Below are positions 1 through 8,340 of a stretch of DNA of 37,691 bases, one piece after another. How positions within the stretch are numbered: the first letter of the stretch is position 1; every line of letters starts with the position of its first letter. The stretch is from Caballeronia jiangsuensis (GTDB lineage Bacteria > Pseudomonadota > Gammaproteobacteria > Burkholderiales > Burkholderiaceae), in assembly GCA_000648925.1 (NCBI GenBank), contig JFHF01000065.1:1-37691 (forward strand). The letters run 5' to 3'. Position numbers and translations under genes: made by a program. The notes under the pieces are model-generated. The model searched no databases. It was not told the origin of the DNA and saw nothing but the letters and a program-made list of their open reading frames with translations.

Positions 1-483
1 TGCTGCAAAGAAAGTGACCAAAGAAACAGCTTCTCACCGCCCGCGGTCACACGCACGTTGACCATGCTTGCCAGCCGGTGGTGGCACTCGCCTAAGTGTC
101 GCCCTCGAAGGACTTACCGGGCTTGGCTCGCGCACGGTCTGCCGCCTCGTGCTGCTTCACTGACTGGTTCAGCACCAAATAGCTCCGGCCCGCTTCGCGG
201 CCGATGGGTCAATCGGGTCGGCGTGCGCTTCTTCTTCGACGGTTTCCCTCGCATACCCAACGGCAGCGCGTAGCGCTGTGCCGGCGCTATTTGGTGCTGA
301 ACCAGCGCACTCAATCATTTGGTGCGGCAGACCGTGCGCGGTCCAAGTCTTTATCTGCTTGTGGGGGCACTCGCTACTGCCGGGCCATTAGGCCAATCGT
401 CTGTGCCGCGGCCGGTGTGAAGTGCTTAGGCTGGGGAAAGCTGTTTCTTTGGTTACTTTCTTTGCAGCAGCAAAGAAAGTGAC
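1..483. repeat. Intergenic fold-back repeat element with nested inverted repeats
   Basis: Seen directly: bases 1-32 are the reverse complement of 438-469 with one mismatch. 129-145 pairs perfectly with 324-340 (17 nt), and 164-183 pairs perfectly with 286-305 (20 nt). The arms are nested in the right order, so either strand could fold into one long interrupted hairpin. A further hairpin sits at 452-483. The frames here are short, rich in Arg and Ser, and look like no known protein, so I see no gene in 1-552. The element lies just downstream of cydB. By inference it is a dispersed intergenic repeat (MITE-like or REP-like). It may begin before the window, and copy number cannot be judged from here. 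Confidence 0.7.
452..483. repeat. 14-bp hairpin at the right edge of the fold-back element
   Basis: 452-465 pairs with 470-483 around the loop AGCA, with one G-U pair. The right arm repeats the motif found at the left edge of the element (bases 5-18). No U-tract follows on either strand, so it is not a standard intrinsic terminator for cydB, though it could stabilise an mRNA 3' end. A smaller GC hairpin lies at 488-502. Confidence 0.6.
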
Positions 484-552
484 TGCCGCCCCGCACAGGG
501 GCAACACAAATAGACCAAAAAGAAAACGGGATCCGGCGAAAGCCCACAGGCC

Positions 553-1557
553 CTACGCGTGGTAACCCAAATCCCCCCGCACCTTCCCGCGAAACACCCA
601 ATAAGACCAAATCACATAGATCATGAGCACAGGCAGCAAAAACATCGTGCCGATAAGCAAAAACTGATGCGATAACGGCGCGGCGGACGCATCCCAGAGC
701 GTGACGGAAGGCGGCGCGATAAACGGCCACAAACTGATCACAAGCCCCGTGAAGGCGAGAAAGAACAGCCCGATCGAGCACAGAAACGGCATCACTTCGC
801 GGCCCTTGGCAAGACTCGACCACAGCGTCCACGCAAGCAGCACGGTGAGCACCGGCACGGGCGCAAACACGAAGCTCTGAGGAAACCCGAACCAGCGCGC
901 CGCGATGCGCGCATCCTTGAGCGGCGTCCAGATGCTGATGAGCAGAATGAACACGATCACGCCGAAGAGCGCATAGCGCGCCATGTTGCGGCTCCAGTGC
1001 TGGAGTTCACCTTCGGTCTTGAGGACGAGCCACGTCGTGCCTTGCAGCGCATAACCGAAGATCAGCCCCACACCGACCAGCAGCGGAAACGGCGCGACCC
1101 AGTTCCAGCTCGTACCCACATAGACGCGCCCTTCGATCGGAAAGCCCTGAATGAACATGCCGAGCACGATGCCCTGCGAAAACGTCGCGACCAGCGAGCC
1201 GCAGCCGAACGCGCCGTCCCACAGCCACTTGCGCGCACCGATCACCTCGCGGAACTCGAACGCGACGCCGCGAAAAATCAGCCCGAGCAACATGAAGAGA
1301 ATCGGGAAATAAACCGCCGGCACGATGATCGCGAACGCAAGCGGAAACACCGCGAACAGCCCGCCGCCGCCGAGGACCAGCCAGGTCTCGTTGAAGTCCC
1401 AGACAGGCGCGACGGAGTTGATCATGAGGTTGCGCGATTCGGCGTCGCGACGCAGCAGAAACATCATGCCGACGCCGAGATCGAAGCCGTCGAGCAGCAC
1501 ATACATGAACACCGCCAGCGCGAGAATGGCGGCCCACAGTGGCACGAGATCGAGCAT
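553..1557 (-). CDS. cydB: Cytochrome bd-type quinol oxidase subunit II (CydB/CioB)
   Basis: This is the second subunit of the inner-membrane cytochrome bd quinol:O2 oxidoreductase. The 334-residue protein is strongly hydrophobic. It starts MLDLVPLWAAIL and carries the conserved DGFDLG motif near residues 22-27, then PVWDFNETWLV and RGVAFEFR, all typical of CydB. The ATG at 1557 is chosen because GGAGAA precedes it by a few bases and the family begins here; the frame is open further upstream, but that part is the out-of-frame end of cydA. It lies 11 bases after the cydA stop, so the two are one operon. No cydX-like small gene is visible after it; the next 550 bases are the fold-back repeat. 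Confidence 0.95.
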   Translation of the reverse strand: MLDLVPLWAAILALAVFMYVLLDGFDLGVGMMFLLRRDAESRNLMINSVAPVWDFNETWLVLGGGGLFAVFPLAFAIIVPAVYFPILFMLLGLIFRGVAFEFREVIGARKWLWDGAFGCGSLVATFSQGIVLGMFIQGFPIEGRVYVGTSWNWVAPFPLLVGVGLIFGYALQGTTWLVLKTEGELQHWSRNMARYALFGVIVFILLISIWTPLKDARIAARWFGFPQSFVFAPVPVLTVLLAWTLWSSLAKGREVMPFLCSIGLFFLAFTGLVISLWPFIAPPSVTLWDASAAPLSHQFLLIGTMFLLPVLMIYVIWSYWVFRGKVRGDLGYHA

Positions 1558-1568
1558 CGCGTTCTCCG

Positions 1569-3035
1569 TTATCGACGTTGATTGCGCCCGTGGCCCGGCG
1601 GCACGATATCGTCGTCGCTGACGGGCCGCGCCGTGCCGCCCGCACTCGCCGATACCGCGGAGAGTGGACGCGCCGCGCGTGTCTTCGCATCCAGTTCGTC
1701 CTTCTCGTGCGCATGCGCGACTTCCGCCGGCCCGACGCGCACCAGCCGCCGCAACAGGAAGAATCCCGCGCCGAAGATGACGACGTAAGCCACCACGTAG
1801 AGCAGCCACGAGAGGCCGACATCAGCGGCGGTGAGCGATGGCGTCACCGAATCCTTCGTGCGCAAAATGCCGTACACGGTCCACGGCTGGCGGCCTGCCT
1901 CGGTCGTCGTCCAGCCGGCGATCACCGCGATGAAGCCGAGCGGCATCGCCAAGGTGGCCGCGCGCAGCCAGCGCGAGCTCGTCTCGATCCGGCCGCGCGC
2001 GAACTGCACGATGCCCCACAGCACGAGCGCGAACATCAGCAGCGCGACGCCCACCATGATGTGAAAGGCGAAGAACACGACGGCCACGGGCGGCCGGTCC
2101 TCACGCGGAAAGTCCTTCAGCCCGCGCACGAAGCCGTTCGGATCGTGCGTCAGATACAGGCTGCCGAGCACCGGAATCGAGATCTCGAAGCGATTGCGCT
2201 CTTCTTCCTGATCCGGAATCGAAAAGAGATTGGCCGGGATGCGCGTGCCGGATTCCCACAGGCCTTCCATCGCAGCGAGCTTGGCGGGCTGATGTTTGAG
2301 CGTGTTGAGGCCGTGCGCGTCGCCGATCACCATCTGGATCGGCACCATGATGATGAGAAAGATCAGCGACATCTTCACCATCACGCGGCTTTCCTCGAGC
2401 GCGCGTCCCTGACGCAGATACATCGCGCCGATGCCGAGGATGACGAAGCCCGCCGTCACGAGAAACGCGCTCACCGTATGTCCGAGCCGGTACGGAAACG
2501 ACGGCGTGAAGATCACGTCGAAGAAGCTCACCACTTCGAAGCGGCCGTCGGGCAGCATGCGATGGCCCTGCGGCGTCTGCATCCAGCTATTGACCGCGAG
2601 TATCCAGAACGACGAGATCACCGTGCCGGCCGCGACGAAAATCGCGGACATCACGTGCGCCCATTGCGGCACGAGCTTGCGCCCGAAAAGCAGCACGCCG
2701 AGAAACGCCGATTCGAGGAAGAACGCCGTCAGCACTTCGTAGCCCATCAGCGGGCCGACGACGTTCGCGGTCGCGTCGGAAAAGCGGCTCCAGTTGGTGC
2801 CGAACTGAAACGGCATCACGATGCCCGACACCACGCCCATGCCGAACGACACCGCGAAGATCTTCAGCCAGAACGCCGAGAGCCGCCGATAGACGTCGCG
2901 TTTCGTGATCCACCAGTTGAATTCGAGCGTCGCGATGTAGCACGACAGGCCGACCGTGAACGCCGGCAGCAGAATGTGAAACGCGACGACCCACGCGAAC
3001 TGGAAGCGGGAGAGCAGGACGGAATCGACATCCAT
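1569..3035 (-). CDS. cydA: Cytochrome bd-type quinol oxidase subunit I (CydA/CioA)
   Basis: This haem-binding subunit oxidises quinol and reduces O2 in the inner membrane. It has 488 residues. Visible hallmarks are His20 in AFHILLPAF (equivalent of the haem b595 ligand), the Glu-rich GYEVLTAFFLESAFLG segment, the second haem ligand region GDAHGL, and GRQPW in the C-terminal half. At 488 residues it is shorter than E. coli CydA (522) and matches the short Q-loop, cyanide-insensitive (CIO) type. The ATG at 3035 has an AAAGGAG site upstream and gives the family N-terminus. cydB follows after 11 bases. A possible -10 (TATTAA) lies upstream on the minus strand, but no clear -35 was seen. Confidence 0.95.
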   Translation of the reverse strand: MDVDSVLLSRFQFAWVVAFHILLPAFTVGLSCYIATLEFNWWITKRDVYRRLSAFWLKIFAVSFGMGVVSGIVMPFQFGTNWSRFSDATANVVGPLMGYEVLTAFFLESAFLGVLLFGRKLVPQWAHVMSAIFVAAGTVISSFWILAVNSWMQTPQGHRMLPDGRFEVVSFFDVIFTPSFPYRLGHTVSAFLVTAGFVILGIGAMYLRQGRALEESRVMVKMSLIFLIIMVPIQMVIGDAHGLNTLKHQPAKLAAMEGLWESGTRIPANLFSIPDQEEERNRFEISIPVLGSLYLTHDPNGFVRGLKDFPREDRPPVAVVFFAFHIMVGVALLMFALVLWGIVQFARGRIETSSRWLRAATLAMPLGFIAVIAGWTTTEAGRQPWTVYGILRTKDSVTPSLTAADVGLSWLLYVVAYVVIFGAGFFLLRRLVRVGPAEVAHAHEKDELDAKTRAARPLSAVSASAGGTARPVSDDDIVPPGHGRNQRR

Positions 3036-3210
3036 GAACGCTCCTTTGTTCAGGCTTTTGCAGCGGCTATGTCGAGGACGCGCGCAGCGCGCACGCGTTT
3101 TACTTAATACACGGTTTTCATGAACGCGGCCACGCACCGCGCGACGAGACACCCGCATGCGCCGGGCCACGAATGCACCAATTTGATACAATCGGGTTTT
3201 GGTCTTAGGC

Positions 3211-3254
3211 CATGTGGACGACCGCATGCGCCTCGTTTCATCGGGGACGGCCCC
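3211..3254 (+). promoter_or_regulatory. Guanidine-II (mini-ykkC) riboswitch upstream of sugE/gdx
   Basis: Two short hairpins are visible. The first is 3211-3228: a 7-bp stem, including one G-U pair, with tetraloop ACGA at 3218-3221. The second is 3243-3254: a GGGG/CCCC stem with tetraloop ACGG at 3247-3250. The linker is 14 bases. Two small stem-loops capped by ACGR loops are the defining pattern of the guanidine-II class, which binds guanidinium by loop-loop pairing and frees the ribosome binding site. Here the AAGGGAG site follows the second hairpin within about 10 bases, and the gene downstream is the class's usual target. A plausible -10 (TACAAT, 3187-3192) would start the transcript just upstream; no good -35 was seen. 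Confidence 0.85.
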
Positions 3255-3275
3255 ATTTTTCAAGGGAGTCGCCCG

Positions 3276-3596
3276 ATGTCCTGGATTCTTCTCTTCATCG
3301 CCGGTCTGCTCGAAGTCGCATGGGCCGCGGGTCTCAAATCGTCCGAAGGCTTCACCCGGCTCGGACCGTCCATCTTCACGCTCGTCACCGCAATCGGCAG
3401 TTTCGTGCTGCTCGCCATGGCCATGCGCCAGTTGCCGCTCGGCACGGCCTACGCCGTCTGGACAGGCATCGGCGCGGTCGGCGCGTTCGTGTTCGGCATC
3501 GTGTACATGGGCGAGGCGTTGTCGGCGGCGCGTATCGTGAGCGCGATGCTCATCGTCGCGGGGCTGGTCGGGCTCAAGCTCTCGTCGGGGCACTGA
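3276..3596 (+). CDS. sugE: SMR-family guanidinium exporter (SugE/Gdx)
   Basis: The 106-residue protein has four hydrophobic segments, the usual size of the small multidrug resistance family. Glu13 in LLEVAWA is the essential acidic residue of TM1, with Trp16 close by, and GTAYAVWTGIGAVG is the family signature in TM3. The SugE/Gdx subgroup exports guanidinium in exchange for protons as an antiparallel dimer. The guanidine-II riboswitch in its leader strongly supports guanidinium rather than drugs as the substrate. The start at 3276 follows AAGGGAG; the frame is open to 3120, but that part covers the riboswitch. It is transcribed divergently from cydA. No intrinsic terminator was seen after it. 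Confidence 0.93.
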   Translation: MSWILLFIAGLLEVAWAAGLKSSEGFTRLGPSIFTLVTAIGSFVLLAMAMRQLPLGTAYAVWTGIGAVGAFVFGIVYMGEALSAARIVSAMLIVAGLVGLKLSSGH

Positions 3597-3867
3597 ACGC
3601 TCATCCGTTGCGCCCGCGCCACCCCGCAGTGCGCTGGCGCACCCGGAACTACAATCGCTCGAACCGTTGCTGCACCGCGCGTATCGGCGTGGATATAATG
3701 GTCTGAGTCATCCGGTTTTCGTCTGATTCCTATGTCCTGCTTTTTCGTTGTATCTTCGTGGATGTAGGCGGCTTCTTTCGATATTTACCGGGCAGACCGC
3801 ATTTTTCAGCCGGCTGATCGTCCCGTGGCGGCGAACGCCGGCAGCAGGCAGCACAAGGGAGGCGGCA

Positions 3868-4494
3868 ATGCTTGAGTCACTTTCGCTCGCAGCGGGTCTG
3901 TCATGGGCGAGCGGGTTGCGCCTGTACCTCACCGTTTTCATCGCCGGCATGTTCCAGCGCATGGGGCTCGTTCATCTGCCGGATACGCTCGCGGTTCTCG
4001 GCTCGCCGTGGGTGATCGGCGTCGCGGCGGTGCTCGCGCTCGTCGAATTTCTCGCCGACAAGATTCCCGCCGTCGATTCCCTGTGGGACGCGGTCCACAC
4101 GTTCATCCGCATTCCGGCGGGCGCCGTGCTCGCGGCCGGTTCGCTCGGCCACGCCGATCCCGCCATGCTCACGATCGCGGCGCTCGCGGGCGGCACGCTC
4201 GCCGGGGCATCGCATTTCGCGAAGGCGGGCACGCGGGCGCTCATCAATCTGTCGCCGGAGCCGGTGTCGAACTGGGCGGCATCGACGACCGAGGATGTCG
4301 GCGCGCTCGCGGGCATCACGCTCGCGCTCTTCGTGCCGTTCCTGTTTCTCGTGCTCCTGCTCGCGTTTCTGGTGCTCGCGGGCTGGGCGCTGCCGCGGCT
4401 CGCGCGAGGCGTGCACGGCGGTGTGTCGCGCATGGCCAAACACATGTTGCCGAGCTCGGATCGCATGAACCGGCTGCGGAGCAAGCACGATTGA
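3868..4494 (+). CDS. DUF4126 family membrane protein
   Basis: The 208-residue protein begins MLESLSLAAGLSWASG and has about five hydrophobic segments (roughly 5-30, 43-62, 84-115, 145-175). The LSWASGLRLY start and the ASHFAKAGTRALINLSPEP segment are what I recognise of DUF4126. The family is widespread and its biochemical role is unknown. The ATG at 3868 has AAGGGAGG upstream. The stop overlaps a TTG start for the next gene (TTGA), which suggests translational coupling with the FtsX-type permease. The 271 bases before it hold a TATAAT at about 3695-3700 but no convincing -35, and nothing else that I could name. Confidence 0.8.
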   Translation: MLESLSLAAGLSWASGLRLYLTVFIAGMFQRMGLVHLPDTLAVLGSPWVIGVAAVLALVEFLADKIPAVDSLWDAVHTFIRIPAGAVLAAGSLGHADPAMLTIAALAGGTLAGASHFAKAGTRALINLSPEPVSNWAASTTEDVGALAGITLALFVPFLFLVLLLAFLVLAGWALPRLARGVHGGVSRMAKHMLPSSDRMNRLRSKHD

Positions 4495-7082
4495 GCACCG
4501 CATTCCCGAACGATCAGGCTGCACGCAAGGCAGGACATCCGCATCCGGCCATCAAACTCGGCTTCACGCAGACGGTGCGCCAGGCATGGCGCATGACCGG
4601 GCGCGACTGGCGCGCGGGCGAGCTCACGATGCTCCTGCTCGCGCTGGTGCTCGCGGTGGCGGCGCTGTCGAGCGTCGGGTTTCTCGCGGATCGCATGCGT
4701 CAGGGGCTCGCGCGCGACGGGCGTCAGATGATCGCCGCCGATTTCGTCGTGCGCGCGGATCATCCCGTCGATCCGATGTTCGCGACAGAAGCTCACTCGC
4801 TCGGACTTGAGACCGCGGGCACGACGATCTTCCCGAGCATGATCAGTTCGACGGCCGCGGAGCCGCTTTCCAGGCTCGCGGCGATCAAGGGCGTGACGCA
4901 AGGCTACCCGTTGCGCGGAGCGCTGCGCATCGCGCCCGGCACCGACGCCGCCGATGCGCCCGTGCACGGCATTCCCGCGCCCGGCACCGTCTGGGTCGAT
5001 CCCGCCTTGCTCGATGCGCTCAAGACCCGGGTCGGCGGGACGGTCAAGGTCGGCACGCGCACGTTCACGGTCGCGGGCGTCATCACCCGCGAACTGGATC
5101 GCGGCTTCTCGTTCGTCAACTTCTCGCCGCGCCTCATGATGCGCGCCGACGAGATCGCGGGCACGGGGCTCGTCGGCTATGGCAGCCGCGTGACGTATCG
5201 ACTGCTCGTCGCCGGTTCCGACCCGCAAGTCGAGCGCTTCGCCAAGTTCGCGCGCGAGCAGGTCGATGGCGGCAAGTTGCGCGGCGTCGGCCTGGAATCG
5301 TTGTCCGACGGCCAGCCGCAGGTGCGTCAGACGATCGATCGCGCGAGCCACTTTCTCACGCTCGTCTCGCTTCTGACGGCGCTGCTCGCAGCCGTCGCAA
5401 TCGCGATGGCCGCGCATCGTTTCGCACGGCGACATCTCGACGGTTGCGCCGCGATGCGCTGCCTCGGCGTCAGCCAGCGCACGCTGCGCGCGCTCTTTCT
5501 GAACGAATTCCTCGCCATCGGCCTGATCGGCAGCGTGCTCGGCGTCGCGCTGGGTTTCGGCGGCCATCTCGTGCTGCTGAACTGGCTCGGTTCGCTCGTC
5601 GATGTCGAGTTGCCGCAGCCGAGCGTGTGGCCGGCGCTGCAAGGCATCGCGATGGGCCTCGTGCTTCTGCTCGGCTTCGCGCTGCCGCCGCTCCTGCCGA
5701 TCACGCGGGTGCCGCCGGTGCATGTGATCCGCCGCGAGCTCGGCGATGCGCAACGCGTCGCCCATGCGGCGTACGGCGTCGGCGTGCTGCTGTTCGCGGC
5801 GCTCCTGATCGTCGCGGCGGGGGAACTGAAGCTGGGCGGCATCGTCGCGGGCGGTTTCGCGGCCGGTCTGCTCGTGTTCGGCGCGATCGCGCGCGCGGCG
5901 CTCTGGGCGGCGGCGCGCTTCGTGCGCCGCGAGACGAGCCGCGCGGGCGTCGGCTGGCGTTATGCGCTCGCGTCGCTGGAGCGGCGCAGCGGATCGAGCG
6001 CGCTGCAGATCACCGCGCTCGGCATCGGCTTGATGTGCCTGTTGCTCATCGGCATGACGCGCAACGATCTCATCAAGGGCTGGCGCGACGCAACGCCGCC
6101 CGACGCGCCAAACCAGTTTCTCATCGACATTCAGCCCGATCAGCGCCCGGGCGTGCTCGACTATCTGCACACGCACGGCCAGCCCGACGCCACGCTCTCG
6201 CCGATGGTCCGCGCGCGCCTCGTCGCGATCAACGGCAAGCCGGTGAATCCGGACAACTACGACAAGGCCGATGCGAAGCGCCTCGTCGATCGCGAATTCA
6301 ATCTCTCGTACACGACCGAGTTGCCCGGCGACAACCGCGTGACGCAAGGCGCGTGGTTCGGCAGAGACGGCAAGCCGCAGGTGTCGATCGAAGAGGGCAT
6401 CGCGAAGACCATCCGCGTGAAGATGGGCGACACGCTGCGTTTCGACGTCGCCGGCCTGCCGGTCGAAGCGCCTGTGACGAGCGTGCGCAAGGTCGATTGG
6501 AATTCGTTCAAGGTCAACTTCTTCGTGCTGATGCCGCCCGATGCGCTCGCCGATCTCCCGGCGACCTTCATCACGAGCTTCCATCTGCCGGCGGAAGAAC
6601 AGCGCGTGATCGACGGCCTCGTCGCGCGCTATCCGAACGTGACGGCCATCGACATCGCGCCGATTCTCGCGCAGATCCATCGCACGCTCGCGCAGGTGAT
6701 CGGCGCGGTGCAGTTCCTGTTCCTCTTCACGCTCGCGGCGGGCGTGCTCGTGCTGTACGCGGCGCTCGCCGGCACGCGCGACGAACGCGTGCGCGAGTCG
6801 GCGCTCCTGCGCGCGCTCGGCGCATCGCACAAGCAGGTGCGCTCGGTGCAGGTGGCCGAGTTCGTGGCCGTCGGCGCGCTATCGGGGCTGATGGCCGCGA
6901 TCGGCGCGCAGGCGATCGGCTATGTGCTCGCGGCGCGCGTGTTCGAGTTTCATATCGATTTCAATCCGTGGCTCGTGCCGACGGGCATCGTCGCGGGTGT
7001 CGCGTGCGCGGGGCTCGGCGGCTGGCTGAGCCTGCGGCGCGTGCTGTCGCGCCCGGCGCTGCAATCCCTGCGCGATGCCTAG
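4491..7082 (+). CDS. FtsX/MacB-type ABC transporter permease (YbbP-like)
   Basis: This large permease has 863 residues if the TTG at 4491 is used. One TM lies near residues 40-65, a periplasmic domain follows, a first FtsX domain is at about 290-410, more TMs are at about 425-485, a second periplasmic region follows, and a C-terminal FtsX domain is at about 735-855 (RESALLRALGASHKQVRSV). The duplicated FtsX layout and length resemble E. coli YbbP. The TTG overlaps the stop of the DUF4126 gene; an ATG about 33 codons later is an alternative start. Such permeases need an ABC ATPase (YbbA-like), and none lies beside it. Substrate unknown; lipids or lipoproteins are usual for the superfamily. Confidence 0.85.
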   Translation: MSTAFPNDQAARKAGHPHPAIKLGFTQTVRQAWRMTGRDWRAGELTMLLLALVLAVAALSSVGFLADRMRQGLARDGRQMIAADFVVRADHPVDPMFATEAHSLGLETAGTTIFPSMISSTAAEPLSRLAAIKGVTQGYPLRGALRIAPGTDAADAPVHGIPAPGTVWVDPALLDALKTRVGGTVKVGTRTFTVAGVITRELDRGFSFVNFSPRLMMRADEIAGTGLVGYGSRVTYRLLVAGSDPQVERFAKFAREQVDGGKLRGVGLESLSDGQPQVRQTIDRASHFLTLVSLLTALLAAVAIAMAAHRFARRHLDGCAAMRCLGVSQRTLRALFLNEFLAIGLIGSVLGVALGFGGHLVLLNWLGSLVDVELPQPSVWPALQGIAMGLVLLLGFALPPLLPITRVPPVHVIRRELGDAQRVAHAAYGVGVLLFAALLIVAAGELKLGGIVAGGFAAGLLVFGAIARAALWAAARFVRRETSRAGVGWRYALASLERRSGSSALQITALGIGLMCLLLIGMTRNDLIKGWRDATPPDAPNQFLIDIQPDQRPGVLDYLHTHGQPDATLSPMVRARLVAINGKPVNPDNYDKADAKRLVDREFNLSYTTELPGDNRVTQGAWFGRDGKPQVSIEEGIAKTIRVKMGDTLRFDVAGLPVEAPVTSVRKVDWNSFKVNFFVLMPPDALADLPATFITSFHLPAEEQRVIDGLVARYPNVTAIDIAPILAQIHRTLAQVIGAVQFLFLFTLAAGVLVLYAALAGTRDERVRESALLRALGASHKQVRSVQVAEFVAVGALSGLMAAIGAQAIGYVLAARVFEFHIDFNPWLVPTGIVAGVACAGLGGWLSLRRVLSRPALQSLRDA

Positions 7083-7099
7083 TTTTCTGAATCAAAGCA

Positions 7100-7513
7100 A
7101 TGACCGACGTAAATCCTCAAGACGAAGTGCAAAAGCCGACCGCTTTCGAACTGATCGGCGGCGAGGAGCGCGTGCGCGCGCTCGTCGACCGTTTCTATGA
7201 CCTGATGGATCTGGAGCCCGAATTCGCGGGCATCCGCGCGCTGCATCCGCCGACGCTCGACAATTCGCGCAACAAGACCTTCTGGTTCCTGTGCGGCTGG
7301 ATGGGCGGGCCGGATCACTACATCGACCGCTTCGGGCATCCGCGTCTGCGGGCGCGGCATCTGCCGTTCGCGATTGCATCGGACGAGCGCGATCAGTGGC
7401 TGCGCTGCATGGCGTGGGCGATGGAGGACATCGGCGTCGACGAAACCTTGCGCGAGCGCCTGCTGACGTCGTTTTTCGACACCGCCGACTGGATGCGCAA
7501 CCGTCCCGGTTGA
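7100..7513 (+). CDS. Group 2 truncated haemoglobin (TrHbO type)
   Basis: The 137-residue protein belongs to the two-on-two globins. Visible positions are Tyr33 in RFYDLMD (B10), His87 in ARHLPF (proximal F8 haem ligand) and Trp100 in DQWLRCM (G8), the Trp that marks groups 2 and 3. These proteins bind O2 or NO and are linked to redox stress or O2 supply; the role here is not shown by the sequence. It begins 17 bases after the permease stop, with no strong Shine-Dalgarno sequence, so coupling with the upstream gene is plausible. A similar Burkholderia protein is often labelled globin or group II truncated haemoglobin. Confidence 0.9.
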   Translation: MTDVNPQDEVQKPTAFELIGGEERVRALVDRFYDLMDLEPEFAGIRALHPPTLDNSRNKTFWFLCGWMGGPDHYIDRFGHPRLRARHLPFAIASDERDQWLRCMAWAMEDIGVDETLRERLLTSFFDTADWMRNRPG

Positions 7514-7608
7514 TTCGCGCCGTTTTGTATCGGTTCAGGCGTGGCGCGCGTGGTGCATCATCGTCTGCGAATGGTTTCAACTCCCCCGCAAGACAAGGAA
7601 GCAAAGAC

Positions 7609-8340
7609 ATGAGCACACGCGCACTCTTTCGCGAGGACGCCTATCTGACGCGTTGCGACGCGACCGTCACCGCCATCGACGAGCAGGGCATCCACCTCGA
7701 TCAGACCGTGTTCTATCCGCTCGGCGGCGGCCAGGCCGGCGATGCCGGCACGCTGACGCTCGCGGACGGCACGGTCATCGCGATCGCCGAAACGCGCAAG
7801 GCGAAGTTCGAAGGCGCGACGCCCGATGACGCCGTGCATGTGCCCGCGCCGGGTCAGGACGACGCGCTGGCGAAAATCGCGGTCGGCGGCAAGGTGAGCG
7901 CGGAGATCGACTGGGCGCAGCGTTATCGGCGGATGCGGCTGCATACGGCGAGCCACCTGATCTGCGCGGTGCTGCCGTTTCCGGTCGATGGCTGCAGCAT
8001 CACGACCGATTACGCGCGCCTCGATCTGGCGACCGTCGAGCCGATCGAGCGCGAGGCCGTCGAAGCGAAGCTGAACGCGCTGATCGGCGGCGCGCACGGC
8101 GTGCATACCGAATGGATCACCGACGACGAGATGGCCGCGCGTCCCGAACTCGTGCGCACGATGAGCGTGAAGCCGCCGATGGGCCTCGGTCGCGTGCGTC
8201 TGCTGCGCATCGAGAACGTGGACTTGCAGCCGTGCGGCGGGACGCACGTGCGCAATACCGGGGAAATCGGCGCGCTGCGCATCGCGAAGCTGGAGAAGAA
8301 GAGCGCGCGCACGCGGCGGCTCGTGCTGGAACTGGTGTGA
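7609..8340 (+). CDS. AlaX-type alanyl-tRNA editing protein
   Basis: The 243-residue protein is a free-standing editing domain related to the C-terminal half of AlaRS. The N-terminal part has FYPLGGGQAGDAG. The zinc site is visible as His112 and His116 (HTASH) and Cys209 and His213 (CGGTH). AlaX proteins hydrolyse Ser-tRNA(Ala) or Gly-tRNA(Ala) in the cytoplasm; which substrate applies here cannot be read off. The ATG at 7609 is preceded by CAAGGAAG. The 95 bases between the globin and this gene show no terminator. Its stop overlaps a GTG start of the next gene (GTGA). Confidence 0.92.
   Translation: MSTRALFREDAYLTRCDATVTAIDEQGIHLDQTVFYPLGGGQAGDAGTLTLADGTVIAIAETRKAKFEGATPDDAVHVPAPGQDDALAKIAVGGKVSAEIDWAQRYRRMRLHTASHLICAVLPFPVDGCSITTDYARLDLATVEPIEREAVEAKLNALIGGAHGVHTEWITDDEMAARPELVRTMSVKPPMGLGRVRLLRIENVDLQPCGGTHVRNTGEIGALRIAKLEKKSARTRRLVLELV

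Noticed and set aside
58..482. Several short open frames inside the left-edge repeat
   Set aside because: They overlap one another on both strands, have odd Arg/Ser-rich composition and lie within inverted repeats; none resembles a protein.
3660..3705. Promoter for the DUF4126 gene with TATAAT near 3695-3700
   Set aside because: The nearest TTG-type -35 hexamer (TTGCTG) is about 21 bases away, so only a -10-like match can be claimed.
3972..6830. A 952-codon open frame on the minus strand opposite the DUF4126 and permease genes
   Set aside because: Arg-, Glu- and His-rich composition typical of antisense frames in high-GC DNA; the plus strand encodes recognisable domains.
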